64,000 nucleotides of DNA from Mycolicibacterium brisbanense (GCF_001570425.1 NZ_BCSX01000018.1:186001-250000); one strand, 5' to 3'. Positions 32,172-41,548 are shown, counted from the stretch's first letter. Notes: generated by a model from the sequence alone, not told the origin. Numbers and translations: made by a program.

Positions 32172-33053
32172 ATGGGTAGTTTGAGTGAGCGAACGACGAA
32201 AGTCGCCTTCGCGTCCCGAGTGAGAGGGCCGGTCACCGTGATGCGGGTGGTCAAGATGGTCGCACTGGTCGGCATGCTGGCGCTGACCGCAGGATGTGGA
32301 TCGAGTCCGACGACGTCGCCCCCGAGCCCGCCGAAACCCGGCGGGTTGGCGCAAGTGCTGCAGCGCGGCACGGTTCGCGTGTGCAGTACCGGTGACTATC
32401 GCCCATTCACTTATCGTGATCCCCGAGGCGCTTGGAGTGGCCTTGACGTCGATATGGCCAACGATATGGCCGGTCGGCTCGGAGTCCGGGTAGACATGGT
32501 GCCTACCACGTGGGCAAACCTGGTCGACGATCTGAACAACAAGTGCGATGTGGCCATGGGCGGAATCAGCATCACGCTGAAGCGCGCCGAGCAAGCCCTC
32601 TACAGCTCCCCGTACCTGCGTGATGGGAAGGCGGCCATCGTTCGGTGTGCTGACAGTGCGAAATTCCAGACCCTGTCCGAGATCGACCGGCCGGGTGTCC
32701 GCGTCGTGGTCAATCCCGGTGGCACCAATGCTGATTTCGCCAAGGATCATCTGCACAACGCGCAAGTGGTGAACTATCCCGACAACAATACGATTTTCTC
32801 GCAAATCGTCAGCGGTGTGGCCGATGCCATGATCACGGACACCAGCGAGATCCGTTGGCAGGCAAGACAGAATCCTCAGCTCTGTGGTGAGAGCCTGGAT
32901 CACCCGTTCACGTTCTCGCAGAAGGCGTATCTCATCACGCAACCTGCGACAGACCTGCAGCAGTGGATCAATCAGTGGCTGAACATCACCCTGAACGACG
33001 GAACGTATGCCGCGCTGAGCCAGAAGTACTTTGGCGCGGTCACCGGACCGTGA
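32172..33053 (+). CDS. cyclohexadienyl dehydratase (PheC)-family lipoprotein
   Basis: A 293-residue protein with an N-terminal lipobox (LALTAGCGS) and a periplasmic-binding-protein fold. The motifs RVCSTGDYRPFTYRD, GGISITLKRAEQALYSSPYLRDGKAAIVRC, VVVNPGGTN and the Glu in MITDTSEIRWQAR match cyclohexadienyl/prephenate dehydratase PheC closely; the Glu is at the place of the PheC catalytic acid. Related solute-binding proteins have the same fold, so a transport role is the alternative. Start ATG 32172 follows GAGGAAG; ATG 32241 would give a more typical signal length. No ABC permease genes are adjacent. Confidence 0.82.
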   Translation: MGSLSERTTKVAFASRVRGPVTVMRVVKMVALVGMLALTAGCGSSPTTSPPSPPKPGGLAQVLQRGTVRVCSTGDYRPFTYRDPRGAWSGLDVDMANDMAGRLGVRVDMVPTTWANLVDDLNNKCDVAMGGISITLKRAEQALYSSPYLRDGKAAIVRCADSAKFQTLSEIDRPGVRVVVNPGGTNADFAKDHLHNAQVVNYPDNNTIFSQIVSGVADAMITDTSEIRWQARQNPQLCGESLDHPFTFSQKAYLITQPATDLQQWINQWLNITLNDGTYAALSQKYFGAVTGP

Positions 33054-33399
33054 GGATTCGTAGACGATCGCAGGCGGCGTCGGGGCCGCTCTCGACACAT
33101 GAGGCCAAAGGTTGAGCCGACCAAAGTTTTTCACCCCGGTTTTGCGGCGGTTTCGTTTCCGTCCGCCGGCACGGCAGGGACACATCGAAGGGCCTACGGT
33201 GCAATTGATGGTGGATTTCATCGAGCATTCGTGATCTTCTACACAGATGCTCTGGCTCGCCGTCTATGGCCGCGTCGTAGGTCGGTTCGGAGCTACGAGG
33301 ACCGCAATTGCCCGCCACGCCGGTGGTTCGGTTGCCGTCCGGGTCGCACGAGCGGTTCAGCAACTTGATCACACCGCAGGAAGACGCGAGAGGAACACC
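33054..33399. other. 346-bp intergenic region
   Basis: No gene, repeat or clear hairpin was recognised. The ribosome site GAGAGGA of the following lipoprotein gene lies at the right edge. Open frames here show no protein-like composition. Confidence 0.4.
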
Positions 33400-34008
33400 A
33401 TGAGGACGATCGCATCCCGTAATACGGCCCTTGCCGGCTTGGCGGCCGCCGCTCTCATCACTGTCGGCTGCAGCACTGGAAACGGCGTCGACGAGTCGGC
33501 GTCACCGCAGGTCGGGTTGATTGCGACCACGACAGCGGCGGCCCCAGCGGATCCTGCCGTGGTGAAGCTGATCGGGGAACGGGACGTCGAGGTGACGCTG
33601 ACCGGCCCGATCGCTGCCAAGTACCAGTCGGCAACCCAGCATCAGAAGGACGCCCTGGGGAAACCATTGACCGGTGACCACAACGCCGGGACACGGGACA
33701 GCGGGGTGGTGTTCCAGCAGTTCCAGGGCGGCGTGATCATCGCCAAGAACGACCAGGCGGGCACCCCCGCGTACATCACGTGGGGCAAGATCCGCGAGGC
33801 GTGGAATGTCCAACGCGACGCGAACGGCGTACCTTCGGTCACCGGCGACAACGGCTCCGCCGGCCCGCTGGGCGTGCCCACCAGCGACGAGAACGCCGTC
33901 GGGGATGTGCTGGTGTCGACGTTCGAGCACGGCAAGATCGAGTACAACCCGAAGACCGGTCAGGTTGAGGTGACGGTCAACGACAAGGTCGTGCCGTCGG
34001 GGCTGTAG
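33400..34008 (+). CDS. LGFP-like repeat lipoprotein
   Basis: A 202-residue lipoprotein. The signal peptide ends in a lipobox (LITVGCSTG, Cys at about 26). The mature part contains an LGFP-like module (AKYQSATQHQKDALGKPLTGDH... GVVFQQFQGGVIIAK...AYITWGKIREAWN), in which Gly-Phe-type cell-wall-binding repeats are degenerate. Such modules tether proteins to the mycobacterial envelope. ATG 33400 has an AGAGGA site. Function unknown. Confidence 0.84.
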   Translation: MRTIASRNTALAGLAAAALITVGCSTGNGVDESASPQVGLIATTTAAAPADPAVVKLIGERDVEVTLTGPIAAKYQSATQHQKDALGKPLTGDHNAGTRDSGVVFQQFQGGVIIAKNDQAGTPAYITWGKIREAWNVQRDANGVPSVTGDNGSAGPLGVPTSDENAVGDVLVSTFEHGKIEYNPKTGQVEVTVNDKVVPSGL

Positions 34009-34324
34009 CGGCGGTCGCGCAGCCCCACAAGTGAATTGAGCGGCTTCGAGGTCGCGGTCTGCGCGTCGCCGCTATCTCGGCATGGGGGCTTTGTCGTGTC
34101 GCAGCGCGGCGAGGACGCTGGGTTGGGTGATGTGGCTGCGCTCGTAGCCCAGATATGACGATCGTGTTCGCGGACTGATAACCAGGCCCAGCAGCTGCGG
34201 CGGAGGTGGTCTCCTTAGCAGCCACACCTGAAAACGGTGTGGGCGTTGGACCTTGGTAGCCATAGCCGTCAGTCCAATGGTGAACGCCCGCAGGCGGATA
34301 CGGGTGTCCCGGTGTCGGTTTCGG
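34009..34324. other. 316-bp region between lipoprotein and CsbD genes
   Basis: Contains one uncertain minus-strand ORF (34072-34263, listed separately). Nothing else recognised. Confidence 0.35.
34072..34263 (-). CDS. doubtful 63-aa basic ORF
   Basis: ATG 34263 to a stop at 34072. The product is strongly basic and Pro/Leu-rich (RPHRFQVWLLRRPPPPQLLG...), with no recognised domain and no clear ribosome site. It may be a gene fragment or chance. Confidence 0.25.
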   Translation of the reverse strand: MATKVQRPHRFQVWLLRRPPPPQLLGLVISPRTRSSYLGYERSHITQPSVLAALRHDKAPMPR

Positions 34325-34516
34325 CTAGAGCTGTCTGCGGCGTCGCGGGCGGAACGCGTCTTTGACCTTTTCAGCAGCGTCTTTGAGGTGAGACGCCCGC
34401 TGATCTGCCCTGCCTTGCGCTTCCAGCTGGGGATCGCCGGTCGCGCGCCCGAATGTCTCCTTGACCTTGCCCCTGACCCGATCCACTTTGTTCCTGGCCT
34501 TGTCGGCGCCACTCAT
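34325..34516 (-). CDS. CsbD family stress protein
   Basis: A 63-residue CsbD-like protein: MSGADKARNKVDRVRGKVKE followed by TFGRATGDPQLEAQG, the usual CsbD signature (KGKxKExxGxxTxDxxLxxxG). Start ATG 34516 has AGGAG eight bases upstream. CsbD-like genes are often SigB/SigF-dependent in Gram-positives. A GGGTAC -10-like hexamer lies about 47 bases upstream, but no matching GTTT was seen. Confidence 0.88.
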   Translation of the reverse strand: MSGADKARNKVDRVRGKVKETFGRATGDPQLEAQGRADQRASHLKDAAEKVKDAFRPRRRRQL

Positions 34517-34586
34517 CGCACCACTCCTGCCCACTCTGCTGTCCTGAAGAATCAGCGAGGGGAGTACCCGTTTTTGGCGCCGATCC

Positions 34587-35072
34587 TCAGGCGTCGGTCG
34601 AGGCGCGGGTGGCCAGCCGGTTGTAGGCAGCCGTAAAGGCCGCGGCCCCCGCGAGAAGCTGCTCACGCTCGAGTTGGCTCATCTGCTCGGTGACCGCGCC
34701 GAAGCGTTCTGCGCGCGCCGCGACGACCTCGTCGAGAATCGCACGCCCGGCGTCGGTGATCTCCAGAATCGTCGCGCGCCTGTTGTGCGGGGCGACGTTG
34801 CGGGTGATCAACCCGGCGTCCGCGAGTCGATCACTGAGCCGGCTGGCGCTCGACGGCGCCATGTCGAGGTCGTCTCCCAATTCCGTGACCTGGCACGGGC
34901 CGAGGCGCTGTAGGGACTGCAGCGCGCGCAGCGTCGGCAGCCCCACGCGTTTCTCGATCTCCTCCAACACCACGACGTTCAGTGCGAGCAAGCCCCGCGT
35001 GGCCCGTTCGAGCTGGGCGACGTACTGGGCGTCAGGCTTCGCGACCGCGGTCGCGTCCGTTGCGGCACTCAT
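34587..35072 (-). CDS. MarR-family transcriptional regulator
   Basis: A 161-residue MarR protein. The winged HTH lies in about residues 45-95 (RALQSLQRLGPCQVTELGDDLDMAPSSASRLSDRLADAGLI, then RRATILEITDAGRAIL for the wing). It is divergent from the long sugar-oxidation operon at 35225, so it may control it. Start ATG 35072 chosen; an upstream ATG at 35096 is possible. Ligand unknown. Confidence 0.88.
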   Translation of the reverse strand: MSAATDATAVAKPDAQYVAQLERATRGLLALNVVVLEEIEKRVGLPTLRALQSLQRLGPCQVTELGDDLDMAPSSASRLSDRLADAGLITRNVAPHNRRATILEITDAGRAILDEVVAARAERFGAVTEQMSQLEREQLLAGAAAFTAAYNRLATRASTDA

Positions 35073-35224
35073 GGGACCGCCAGCATACATCCGCAATGAA
35101 TGTCGTGCACCGAGTCAAATATCCCTGTTTGCAAAACATCCATTCTGGATATATCGCCATTGGCCGGGTAAACGACGGCCGTTTGGGTAACCGGCCGCCG
35201 AGATCAGCAGACCAAGGAGGCAGC

Positions 35225-35770
35225 ATGGCGCGAGACACGCGCGGTCCGATGCCACCGCAGACGGCTGGCCTACGCCGGGTGAGCCTCAACCCGTCCCATT
35301 GGAGACAGGGCCGCTTGATCCTGGCAGGCGAAGCGGTCGCGACAGGTGTGCTCGGCATGACCGGTCTGATCGGCGTTCTTGTCCGCCCTCAGCACGACGG
35401 ATGGTCGGTGCTCGGGGTGCCGCTCACGCCGATGTTGAGCGCTGTCCTGCTGACCATCGCCGCGCTTGCGGCCCTGTCGGTTCTGCATCGCCGGACGGCG
35501 AAGGTCTTTACGCTCGGAATGGGTGCCGCCGCCGTGGCCCTGATGATCATCTGTTCGGTCGCCGCGGTACACCACGATCCCGGCCCGATGGGATTCACCG
35601 CGCCTGCGATCCTGCTGTGGACGATCCTCTTTTGCTGGAGCATCGCATCAGCGATGTGGATCCTGCCGGACCAGCTCCAGGGGCCGGCCTGGATTCCGAC
35701 GCGGCGGACGCGCCACCACACCGATTCCGCGACGTCGTCTCGGGAACGATTCGACTCTTCCGGCTCATGA
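35225..35770 (+). CDS. four-TM membrane protein, first gene of sugar-oxidation operon
   Basis: A 181-residue membrane protein with about four TM helices (AVATGVLGMTGLIGVLV, MLSAVLLTIAALAALSVL, LGMGAAAVALMIICSVAAV, AILLWTILFCWSIASAMWI). No family is certain; actinobacterial DUF4383-like proteins are similar in size and layout. Start ATG 35225 has AAGGAGG. The SDR gene follows after 94 bases. Its inclusion in the operon suggests a supporting role, such as quinone or membrane attachment, but this is only contextual. Confidence 0.68.
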   Translation: MARDTRGPMPPQTAGLRRVSLNPSHWRQGRLILAGEAVATGVLGMTGLIGVLVRPQHDGWSVLGVPLTPMLSAVLLTIAALAALSVLHRRTAKVFTLGMGAAAVALMIICSVAAVHHDPGPMGFTAPAILLWTILFCWSIASAMWILPDQLQGPAWIPTRRTRHHTDSATSSRERFDSSGS

Positions 35771-35864
35771 GTTGCAGCATGCCCGACTTCATCGAATTCC
35801 CAGTGCGCCTGGCTGTGCCGCCTCACACCGATTCTCGGCTGCCCGCGAACAGAAAGGACTCTCA

Positions 35865-36878
35865 ATGACCACCACTTCATCTCGCACCGTGGTCGTCACC
35901 GGTGCAAGCGCCGGCACCGGACGTGCCGCTGCCCAAGCCTTCGGGCAGCGAGGTGATCGCGTCGCACTGCTGGCCCGCGGGCAGGACGGGCTGCGCGGGG
36001 CCGCCGATGACGTCGAGGCCGCGGGTGGGACAGCGCTGGCGCTGCCCACGGATGTCGCCGATTTCGAGCAGGTCGATGCCGCGGCCACCAAGGTCGAAAA
36101 CACCTTCGGGCCAATCGATGTGTGGGTGAACGTCGCCTTCACGTCGGTGTTCGCGCCGTTCACCGAGATCGCTCCGGCGGAGTTCCGGCGCGTGACCGAG
36201 GTCAGCTACCTCGGTTTCGTCCACGGAACGATGGCTGCACTGGCTCGGATGAAGCCGCGCGATGCCGGTGCGATCGTGCAAGTCGGTTCCGCACTGGGCG
36301 CGCGCGCCATCCCACTGCAGTCGGCGTACTGCGGGGCCAAGCACGGCATCAACGGTTTCACCGAGTCCGTGCGCACCGAGCTGCTGCACGACCGCAGCAA
36401 TGTCCACATCACCGTGGTGCAGATGCCTGCGCTGAACACGCCCCAGTTCGATTGGGTGTTGTCGCGGCTGCCGCGCCACCCTCAGCCCGTGCCGCCGATC
36501 TATCAACCCGAAGTGGCTGCCCGCGCCATCCTGCGGGCAGCCGACCATCCACAGCGTAAGCAATATTGGGTCGGTGCCAGCACGGCGTTGACCGTCCTCG
36601 CACAGCGCATGATGCCACCGGTGCTCGACCGCTACCTCGCCCGCACCGGCTACTCATCACAACAGACCAGCCAGCCGGTCGGCCCTGACCGGCCGAACAA
36701 CCTGTGGCAGCCCCTCGACGAGCGCCCGGACAGCGACCGAGGAGCACACGGCTCCTTCGACGACCGCTCGATCAGTCGCTCGCCGCAGGTGTGGCTTTCT
36801 CGGCATGCGCGCTCGCTGTCGGTGGCCGCCGCCGCGCTCACCGCCGGAGGGGCCGTGCTGACCCGATACCGGCACTGA
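35865..36878 (+). CDS. SDR-family oxidoreductase with C-terminal extension
   Basis: A 337-residue short-chain dehydrogenase. It has the NAD(P) motif VVTGASAGTGRAAA (TGxxxGxG), the catalytic Ser in VQVGSALGARA, and Tyr-Lys in AYCGAKHG. The usual NNAG is changed to VNVAFTS. A 70-residue tail follows the normal SDR end (from about 265) and ends in a hydrophobic segment (SVAAAALTAGGAVL), so it may be membrane-associated. ATG 35865 follows AAAGGA. It opens the enzymatic part of an operon with a ThDP enzyme and GMC flavoprotein. Confidence 0.87.
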   Translation: MTTTSSRTVVVTGASAGTGRAAAQAFGQRGDRVALLARGQDGLRGAADDVEAAGGTALALPTDVADFEQVDAAATKVENTFGPIDVWVNVAFTSVFAPFTEIAPAEFRRVTEVSYLGFVHGTMAALARMKPRDAGAIVQVGSALGARAIPLQSAYCGAKHGINGFTESVRTELLHDRSNVHITVVQMPALNTPQFDWVLSRLPRHPQPVPPIYQPEVAARAILRAADHPQRKQYWVGASTALTVLAQRMMPPVLDRYLARTGYSSQQTSQPVGPDRPNNLWQPLDERPDSDRGAHGSFDDRSISRSPQVWLSRHARSLSVAAAALTAGGAVLTRYRH

Positions 36879-36931
36879 ACCGCGGTGGCGACGCAAATCC
36901 CGAAAACGACAACACTTTTGAAGGAGTCAAC

Positions 36932-38731
36932 ATGTCTGACACCGTCGGTGACGTGCTACTGGGCCGATTGCGGGAATGGGGCGTGAAACAAGTCTTCGGA
37001 TTCCCTGGTGACGGCATCAACGGGCTGCTCGCGGCATGGCAACGCGCCGACGACAAGCCACAGTTCGTCCAGGCACGACACGAAGAGATGGCCGCTTTCG
37101 AGGCGGTCGGCTTCGCCAAGTTCTCCGGTCAGGTCGGGGTCTGCGTGGCCACCAGCGGCCCCGGCGCGGTGCACCTGCTCAACGGGCTTTACGACGCCAA
37201 ACTCGACCACGTTCCGGTCGTGGCGATCGTCGGTCAGACCGAACGCTCCGCGATGGGCGGCTCCTACCAGCAGGAGATCGACCTGATCAGTTTGTTCAAG
37301 GACGTCTGCAGTGAGTACGTGCAGATGTGCACGGTCCCCAAGCAGCTGCCGAACCTCATCGACCGCGCCATCCGCATCGCGCTCAGCGAGGGCGCACCGA
37401 CAGCGATCATCGTGCCCTCCGACGTCTTCGAGTTGCCCTACGAGCCGCCAGGGCACGCGTTCAAGCAGGTGCCCTCGAGTCTCGGAATGTCTGAGGCACG
37501 CGTAGTGCCCGACGACGACGCGCTGCGCCGCACCGCCGACCTGCTCAACGCTGGGCACAAGGTCGCGATGCTCGTCGGGCAGGGTGCCCGCGGGTGCGTC
37601 GCCGAGCTCACCGAAGTCGCTGAACTGCTCGGCGCCGGTGCGGCAAAAGCGTTGCTGGGCAAGGATGTACTGCCCGACGACCTGCCCTGGGTGACCGGAT
37701 CGATCGGATTGCTCGGCACCACCGCCAGCTGGCATCTCATGATGGAATGCGACACCCTGCTGACGATCGGCTCGAATTTTCCGTACACCCAGTTCCTGCC
37801 CGAGCTCGACCAGGCCCGAGCCGTACAGATCGACCGCTCCGGCAAGTGGATCGGAATGCGATACCCCTACGAGATCAACCTCGTCGGTGATGCGAAAAGC
37901 ACACTGCAGGCGCTGATTCCGTTGCTGGAGCGCAAGACCGACCGATCCTGGCGCGAAAAGGTCGAGAAGTGGGTGGACAGTTGGTGGACCACCGTGCAGC
38001 GCAGGGCCATGACCGACGCGGAGCCGCTCAACCCGATGCGGATCTTTTGGGAGCTGTCGGAGCGGATGCCCGAAAACGCGATCATCGCTGCCGATTCCGG
38101 CTCGTCGGCCAACTGGTACGCCCGTCAACTGAAGTTCCGAGGCGACGTCCGAGGCTCCCTGTCCGGCACACTCGCCACCATGGGGCCCGGGGTGCCTTAC
38201 GTCATCGGCGCGAAGTGGGCCCACCCCGACCGACCCGGCATCGCCTTCGTCGGCGACGGGGCGATGCAGATGAACGGCATGGCCGAACTGATCACGATCA
38301 GCAAGTACTGGAAGCAGTGGGCCGACCCGCGCCTCATCATCGCGGTCCTGCACAACAACGATCTGAACCAGGTCACGTGGGAGATGCGGGCGATGGAGAA
38401 CTCGCCGAAATTCGATGCGTCGCAGAACCTTCCAGACGTCGACTTTGCGGCGTTCGCGCGCAGCCTCGGCTTGCACGGCGACAACATCGACGATGCCTCG
38501 GCCCTGGGCGACGCGTGGGACCGGGCCCTGGCCGCCGACCGGCCCACCGTTCTCGACGTCCGCTGTGATCCGAACGTGCCGCCGATCCCGCCGCACGCCA
38601 CCTTCGAGCAGGCGAAGTCCCTCGTCGACGCGGTGATCGGTGGTGACGACGACAGCGCGGGCTTCATCAAGCAGGGAATCAAACAGAAAGTGCAGCAGTA
38701 CTTTCCAGGCGAGAAGAAGGACCGCTCATGA
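36932..38731 (+). CDS. thiamine-diphosphate-dependent enzyme (pyruvate oxidase/dehydrogenase-like)
   Basis: A 599-residue ThDP enzyme with the three-domain layout of the PoxB/acetolactate synthase family. The catalytic Glu is in QARHEEMAAFEAVGFAKFSG, domain 2 begins near IVPSDVFELP, and the ThDP site is FVGDGAMQMNGMAELITI...HNNDLNQVTWE (GDG-x26-N). It probably decarboxylates a 2-keto acid. In the operon it could process a keto-sugar acid or pyruvate. Start ATG 36932 with AAGGAG; its stop overlaps the next gene by four bases. Confidence 0.92.
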   Translation: MSDTVGDVLLGRLREWGVKQVFGFPGDGINGLLAAWQRADDKPQFVQARHEEMAAFEAVGFAKFSGQVGVCVATSGPGAVHLLNGLYDAKLDHVPVVAIVGQTERSAMGGSYQQEIDLISLFKDVCSEYVQMCTVPKQLPNLIDRAIRIALSEGAPTAIIVPSDVFELPYEPPGHAFKQVPSSLGMSEARVVPDDDALRRTADLLNAGHKVAMLVGQGARGCVAELTEVAELLGAGAAKALLGKDVLPDDLPWVTGSIGLLGTTASWHLMMECDTLLTIGSNFPYTQFLPELDQARAVQIDRSGKWIGMRYPYEINLVGDAKSTLQALIPLLERKTDRSWREKVEKWVDSWWTTVQRRAMTDAEPLNPMRIFWELSERMPENAIIAADSGSSANWYARQLKFRGDVRGSLSGTLATMGPGVPYVIGAKWAHPDRPGIAFVGDGAMQMNGMAELITISKYWKQWADPRLIIAVLHNNDLNQVTWEMRAMENSPKFDASQNLPDVDFAAFARSLGLHGDNIDDASALGDAWDRALAADRPTVLDVRCDPNVPPIPPHATFEQAKSLVDAVIGGDDDSAGFIKQGIKQKVQQYFPGEKKDRS

Positions 38732-39177
38732 AACCCGTACGCGCCGCGATGCACGCCATCCGCACCGGACGTTTCGAACGCACCTTGGCAGCCCTGACCG
38801 CTGCGGGAGCGGCGGTCACCACCGCCGAGATCTACCTCTCCCATGATGGCGCGAGCTTCGGCAACCGCATGATGTACTGGCCCGTCGTCATCGTTCCGAC
38901 TGCGGTGCCCGCCGGGTTGGCGGGGTTCTTCTCCCGCCGCGCCGCCCACACCGTGCTGCCCGCCGCCAGCGCGCTGATCGTCGTCAACGGCGTGCAGGGC
39001 GCCTACCTGCACTGGCGTGGCATCTGCCAGCGGCCCGGCGGATTGACCCGGTACAACCTGGAATCCGGGCCACCGGCATTCGCCCCCCTGCTGGCCTCGC
39101 TGGTCGGTGGCATGGGGCTGCTCGCGGCACTGTTGCGCCGCGAGGACCTGCCGTTGCCGGGCGAGGGGAGCCGCTGA
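38728..39177 (+). CDS. small membrane protein
   Basis: A 149-residue membrane protein with about three TM segments (LAALTAAGAAVTTAEIYL, WPVVIVPTAVPAGLAGFF, APLLASLVGGMGLLAALL). No family recognised. It overlaps the ThDP gene (ATGA) and its own stop overlaps the next ATG, so it is firmly in the operon. It may hold the dehydrogenase components at the membrane. Confidence 0.75.
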   Translation: MKPVRAAMHAIRTGRFERTLAALTAAGAAVTTAEIYLSHDGASFGNRMMYWPVVIVPTAVPAGLAGFFSRRAAHTVLPAASALIVVNGVQGAYLHWRGICQRPGGLTRYNLESGPPAFAPLLASLVGGMGLLAALLRREDLPLPGEGSR

Positions 39178-39887
39178 TGCTCTTCCGCCCAGCACACCAC
39201 CACGCGGTCACCCCGCAAGGACGTGGCCGTTTCCCGGATTTCGACGTGCTGGCCCAGGCCGACAAATGGGATCGGGTCACCGCGGGCGTCGTGCTCGGAC
39301 GGCTCGCGCCGCCGGCCACGTTGTCGTTCTTCACGATCGAGGAGGTGGCGATCGCGCAGCCGTTGCTCGACCTGCTGCTGGCCCAGGACGCCGAGCCGAA
39401 GGTCCCGGTGCTGCAATTGATCGACTCCCGGCTGGCTGCGGGGGAGACCGACGGCTGGCATTACGACGACATGCCCGAAGATGCTCAGGCCTGGCGCGAC
39501 TCCCTGGGTGCGCTCGACAGCGATGCCCGCGACCGCTACGGCGTCGGGTACGGCGAACTTCCCACCGGGAAGCAGGCGCGGCTGCTGCAGGACGTCCAGG
39601 ACCTCGCCGACGCAGCCGAGAATTGGCACGGCCGCCCCGCCGGTCACGTGTGGAGCTTGTGGACACGCTATGCGTGTACGGCGTTCTACTCCCACCCGTG
39701 GGTATGGAACGAGATGGGGTTCTCGGGCCCCGCCTACCCGCGGGGCTACTTGAACCCCGGCGTCAACGCGCTCGAACGGTACGAGGTCGCCGATCACCGC
39801 GACATCGACCCGGTTCCGTTCGCCGAGCGGGTGGAGCGGGCCCGGCGCGCCGATTCGGACCTGCCCGAAGGGCGCGCCGATGGGTGA
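39177..39887 (+). CDS. gluconate 2-dehydrogenase subunit 3-like protein
   Basis: A 236-residue protein of the gluconate 2-dehydrogenase subunit 3 family, the small partner of membrane GMC dehydrogenases. Typical features are LSFFTIEEVAIAQPLLDLLLAQD, the Gly/Trp-rich middle (GYGELPTGKQARLLQDVQ) and WTRYACTAFYSHPWVWNEMGFSGPAYPRGYLNPGVNALERYEV. No signal peptide was seen. It immediately precedes the GMC gene and overlaps it by eight bases, so the two form one enzyme. Confidence 0.9.
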   Translation: MLFRPAHHHAVTPQGRGRFPDFDVLAQADKWDRVTAGVVLGRLAPPATLSFFTIEEVAIAQPLLDLLLAQDAEPKVPVLQLIDSRLAAGETDGWHYDDMPEDAQAWRDSLGALDSDARDRYGVGYGELPTGKQARLLQDVQDLADAAENWHGRPAGHVWSLWTRYACTAFYSHPWVWNEMGFSGPAYPRGYLNPGVNALERYEVADHRDIDPVPFAERVERARRADSDLPEGRADG

Positions 39888-41523
39888 CGGCAGGAGCGTG
39901 CGGAGCCGCAACGAATCGGCATGGTTGTTGCCCAACAACGGTGTTCGCACCAACCACCGGTTGCGGGCCGATATGCGCAAGTACCATCCCGACGACGAGG
40001 TCGACGTGGTCATCGTCGGGGCCGGCGCCGGGGGAGCCACCCTTGGGCAACGGCTGGCCCGCGCCGGATGGAGTGTGGTGCTGCTCGACGCCGGGCCGTT
40101 CTGGGACCCTGACCGCGACTGGGTCAGCGACGAGCGCGGCTCGCACGGCCTGTACTGGACCGACCCTCGCCAGATCGGTGGATCGGACCCGGTTCCCTTG
40201 GGCTCCAACAACTCGGGGCGAGGTGTCGGTGGCTCCATGGTGCACTACGCCGGCTACACTCCTCGGTTTCATCCATCGGACTTCCGTACCCGCACCACCG
40301 ACGGCGTGGGCGTCGACTGGCCCATCGACTACTCCGAGCTGCGTCCCTACTACGAACAGATCGAGGCCGAACTACCGGTGGCAGGCCAGGATTGGCCGTG
40401 GGGTGATCCGCACACATACCCGCACAGCCCGCATCCGGTCAGCGGCAACGGGCTCATCGCGCTGCGCGGCGCGGAGGAACTCGGCCTCGACATGCGGGTC
40501 GGGCCGGTCGCCATCCCGAACGGACGCTTTGGCAATCGTCCGCATTGCATCTACCGCGGGTTCTGCATTCAGGGATGCAAGGTCAATGCCAAGGCGAGCC
40601 CGCTGATCACCCACATCCCCGACGCGCTGGCACACGGCGCCGAGGTCCGGCCGGATTGCCACGTCAGCCGCATTCTGGTGGACGACGACACCGGGCGCGC
40701 CACCGGTGTGGTGTACCTGCACGGCGGGACGCTGCACAGGCAGCTGGCCCAGTCCGTCGTCATCGCCGGGTACTCCATCGAAACCCCTCGGCTGCTGTTG
40801 TTGTCTGCCTCGTCGCGCTACCCCGACGGACTCGGCAACAGCCACGATCACGTGGGCCGCCACCTGATGGTCCAGGGCGCCCCGCAGGTGGCCGGCCGCT
40901 TCGACGACGAGGTCCGCATGTACAAGGCGCCGCCGCCCGAAGTGAGCAGCGAGCAGTTCTACGAGACCGACCTGAGCAAGCCCTACCGACGCGGATTCTC
41001 GATCCAGACCGTCAGCCCACTGCCCATCACATGGTCTGAACACGTTGCCGCTCAAGGCCACTGGGGCCAGACGCTGCGCGAATACATGCGCGATTACGTG
41101 CACTGGGCCACGCTGGGAGCCTTGTGCGAGCTACTGCCACTGCCGAACAACCGGGTCACCCTGGCCGATGAGACCGACCGCCACGGCCTTCCGGTCGCGC
41201 ACTTCGCCTACAGCCAGTGCGACAACGACAAACAGCTCATCGATGCCGCGGGCAAGGTCATGGCCGACCTGCTGAAGGCCGCTGGTGCGGAAGAGGTCAT
41301 GACCGTCGAGCGCTACGCGCACCTGGTGGGCGGCGCGCGGATGGCCAGCCGTCCGCAGGACGGGGTCATCGATCCCGAGCACCGCGTCTTCGGAGTGGAC
41401 CGCCTCTACGTCGTCGACGGCAGTGTGATGCCCACCCAGGGTGCCGCCAACCCGGCGCTGACCATCATGGCGCTCGCGGCCCGGGCCGCCGACCTGATGA
41501 AGCATCACGCCGTCGCATCTTGA
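39880..41523 (+). CDS. GMC-family oxidoreductase (gluconate/polyol dehydrogenase large subunit)
   Basis: A 547-residue FAD protein. It has the dinucleotide motif VDVVIVGAGAGGATLGQRLARAGWSVVLLDAG, the GMC signature NSGRGVGGSMVHYAGYTPRF, and the C-terminal domain VGGARMASRPQDGVIDPEHRVFGVDRLYVVDGSVMPTQGAANPALTIMALAARAADL. Together with the subunit-3-like protein it resembles gluconate 2-dehydrogenase, which passes electrons to cytochrome c or quinone. No cytochrome c gene lies in the operon. Substrate therefore unsettled. Confidence 0.94.
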   Translation: MGDGRSVRSRNESAWLLPNNGVRTNHRLRADMRKYHPDDEVDVVIVGAGAGGATLGQRLARAGWSVVLLDAGPFWDPDRDWVSDERGSHGLYWTDPRQIGGSDPVPLGSNNSGRGVGGSMVHYAGYTPRFHPSDFRTRTTDGVGVDWPIDYSELRPYYEQIEAELPVAGQDWPWGDPHTYPHSPHPVSGNGLIALRGAEELGLDMRVGPVAIPNGRFGNRPHCIYRGFCIQGCKVNAKASPLITHIPDALAHGAEVRPDCHVSRILVDDDTGRATGVVYLHGGTLHRQLAQSVVIAGYSIETPRLLLLSASSRYPDGLGNSHDHVGRHLMVQGAPQVAGRFDDEVRMYKAPPPEVSSEQFYETDLSKPYRRGFSIQTVSPLPITWSEHVAAQGHWGQTLREYMRDYVHWATLGALCELLPLPNNRVTLADETDRHGLPVAHFAYSQCDNDKQLIDAAGKVMADLLKAAGAEEVMTVERYAHLVGGARMASRPQDGVIDPEHRVFGVDRLYVVDGSVMPTQGAANPALTIMALAARAADLMKHHAVAS

Positions 41524-41548
41524 CGGATCGAGAAAGGCTGTGTAGCAC

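Noticed and set aside
36879..36931. Internal promoter before the ThDP gene
   Set aside because: The gap is short and no convincing -10/-35 or operator could be seen.
36956..38596. 546-codon minus-strand frame opposite the ThDP enzyme
   Set aside because: The plus-strand frame has complete ThDP motifs; the minus frame is an antisense artefact.
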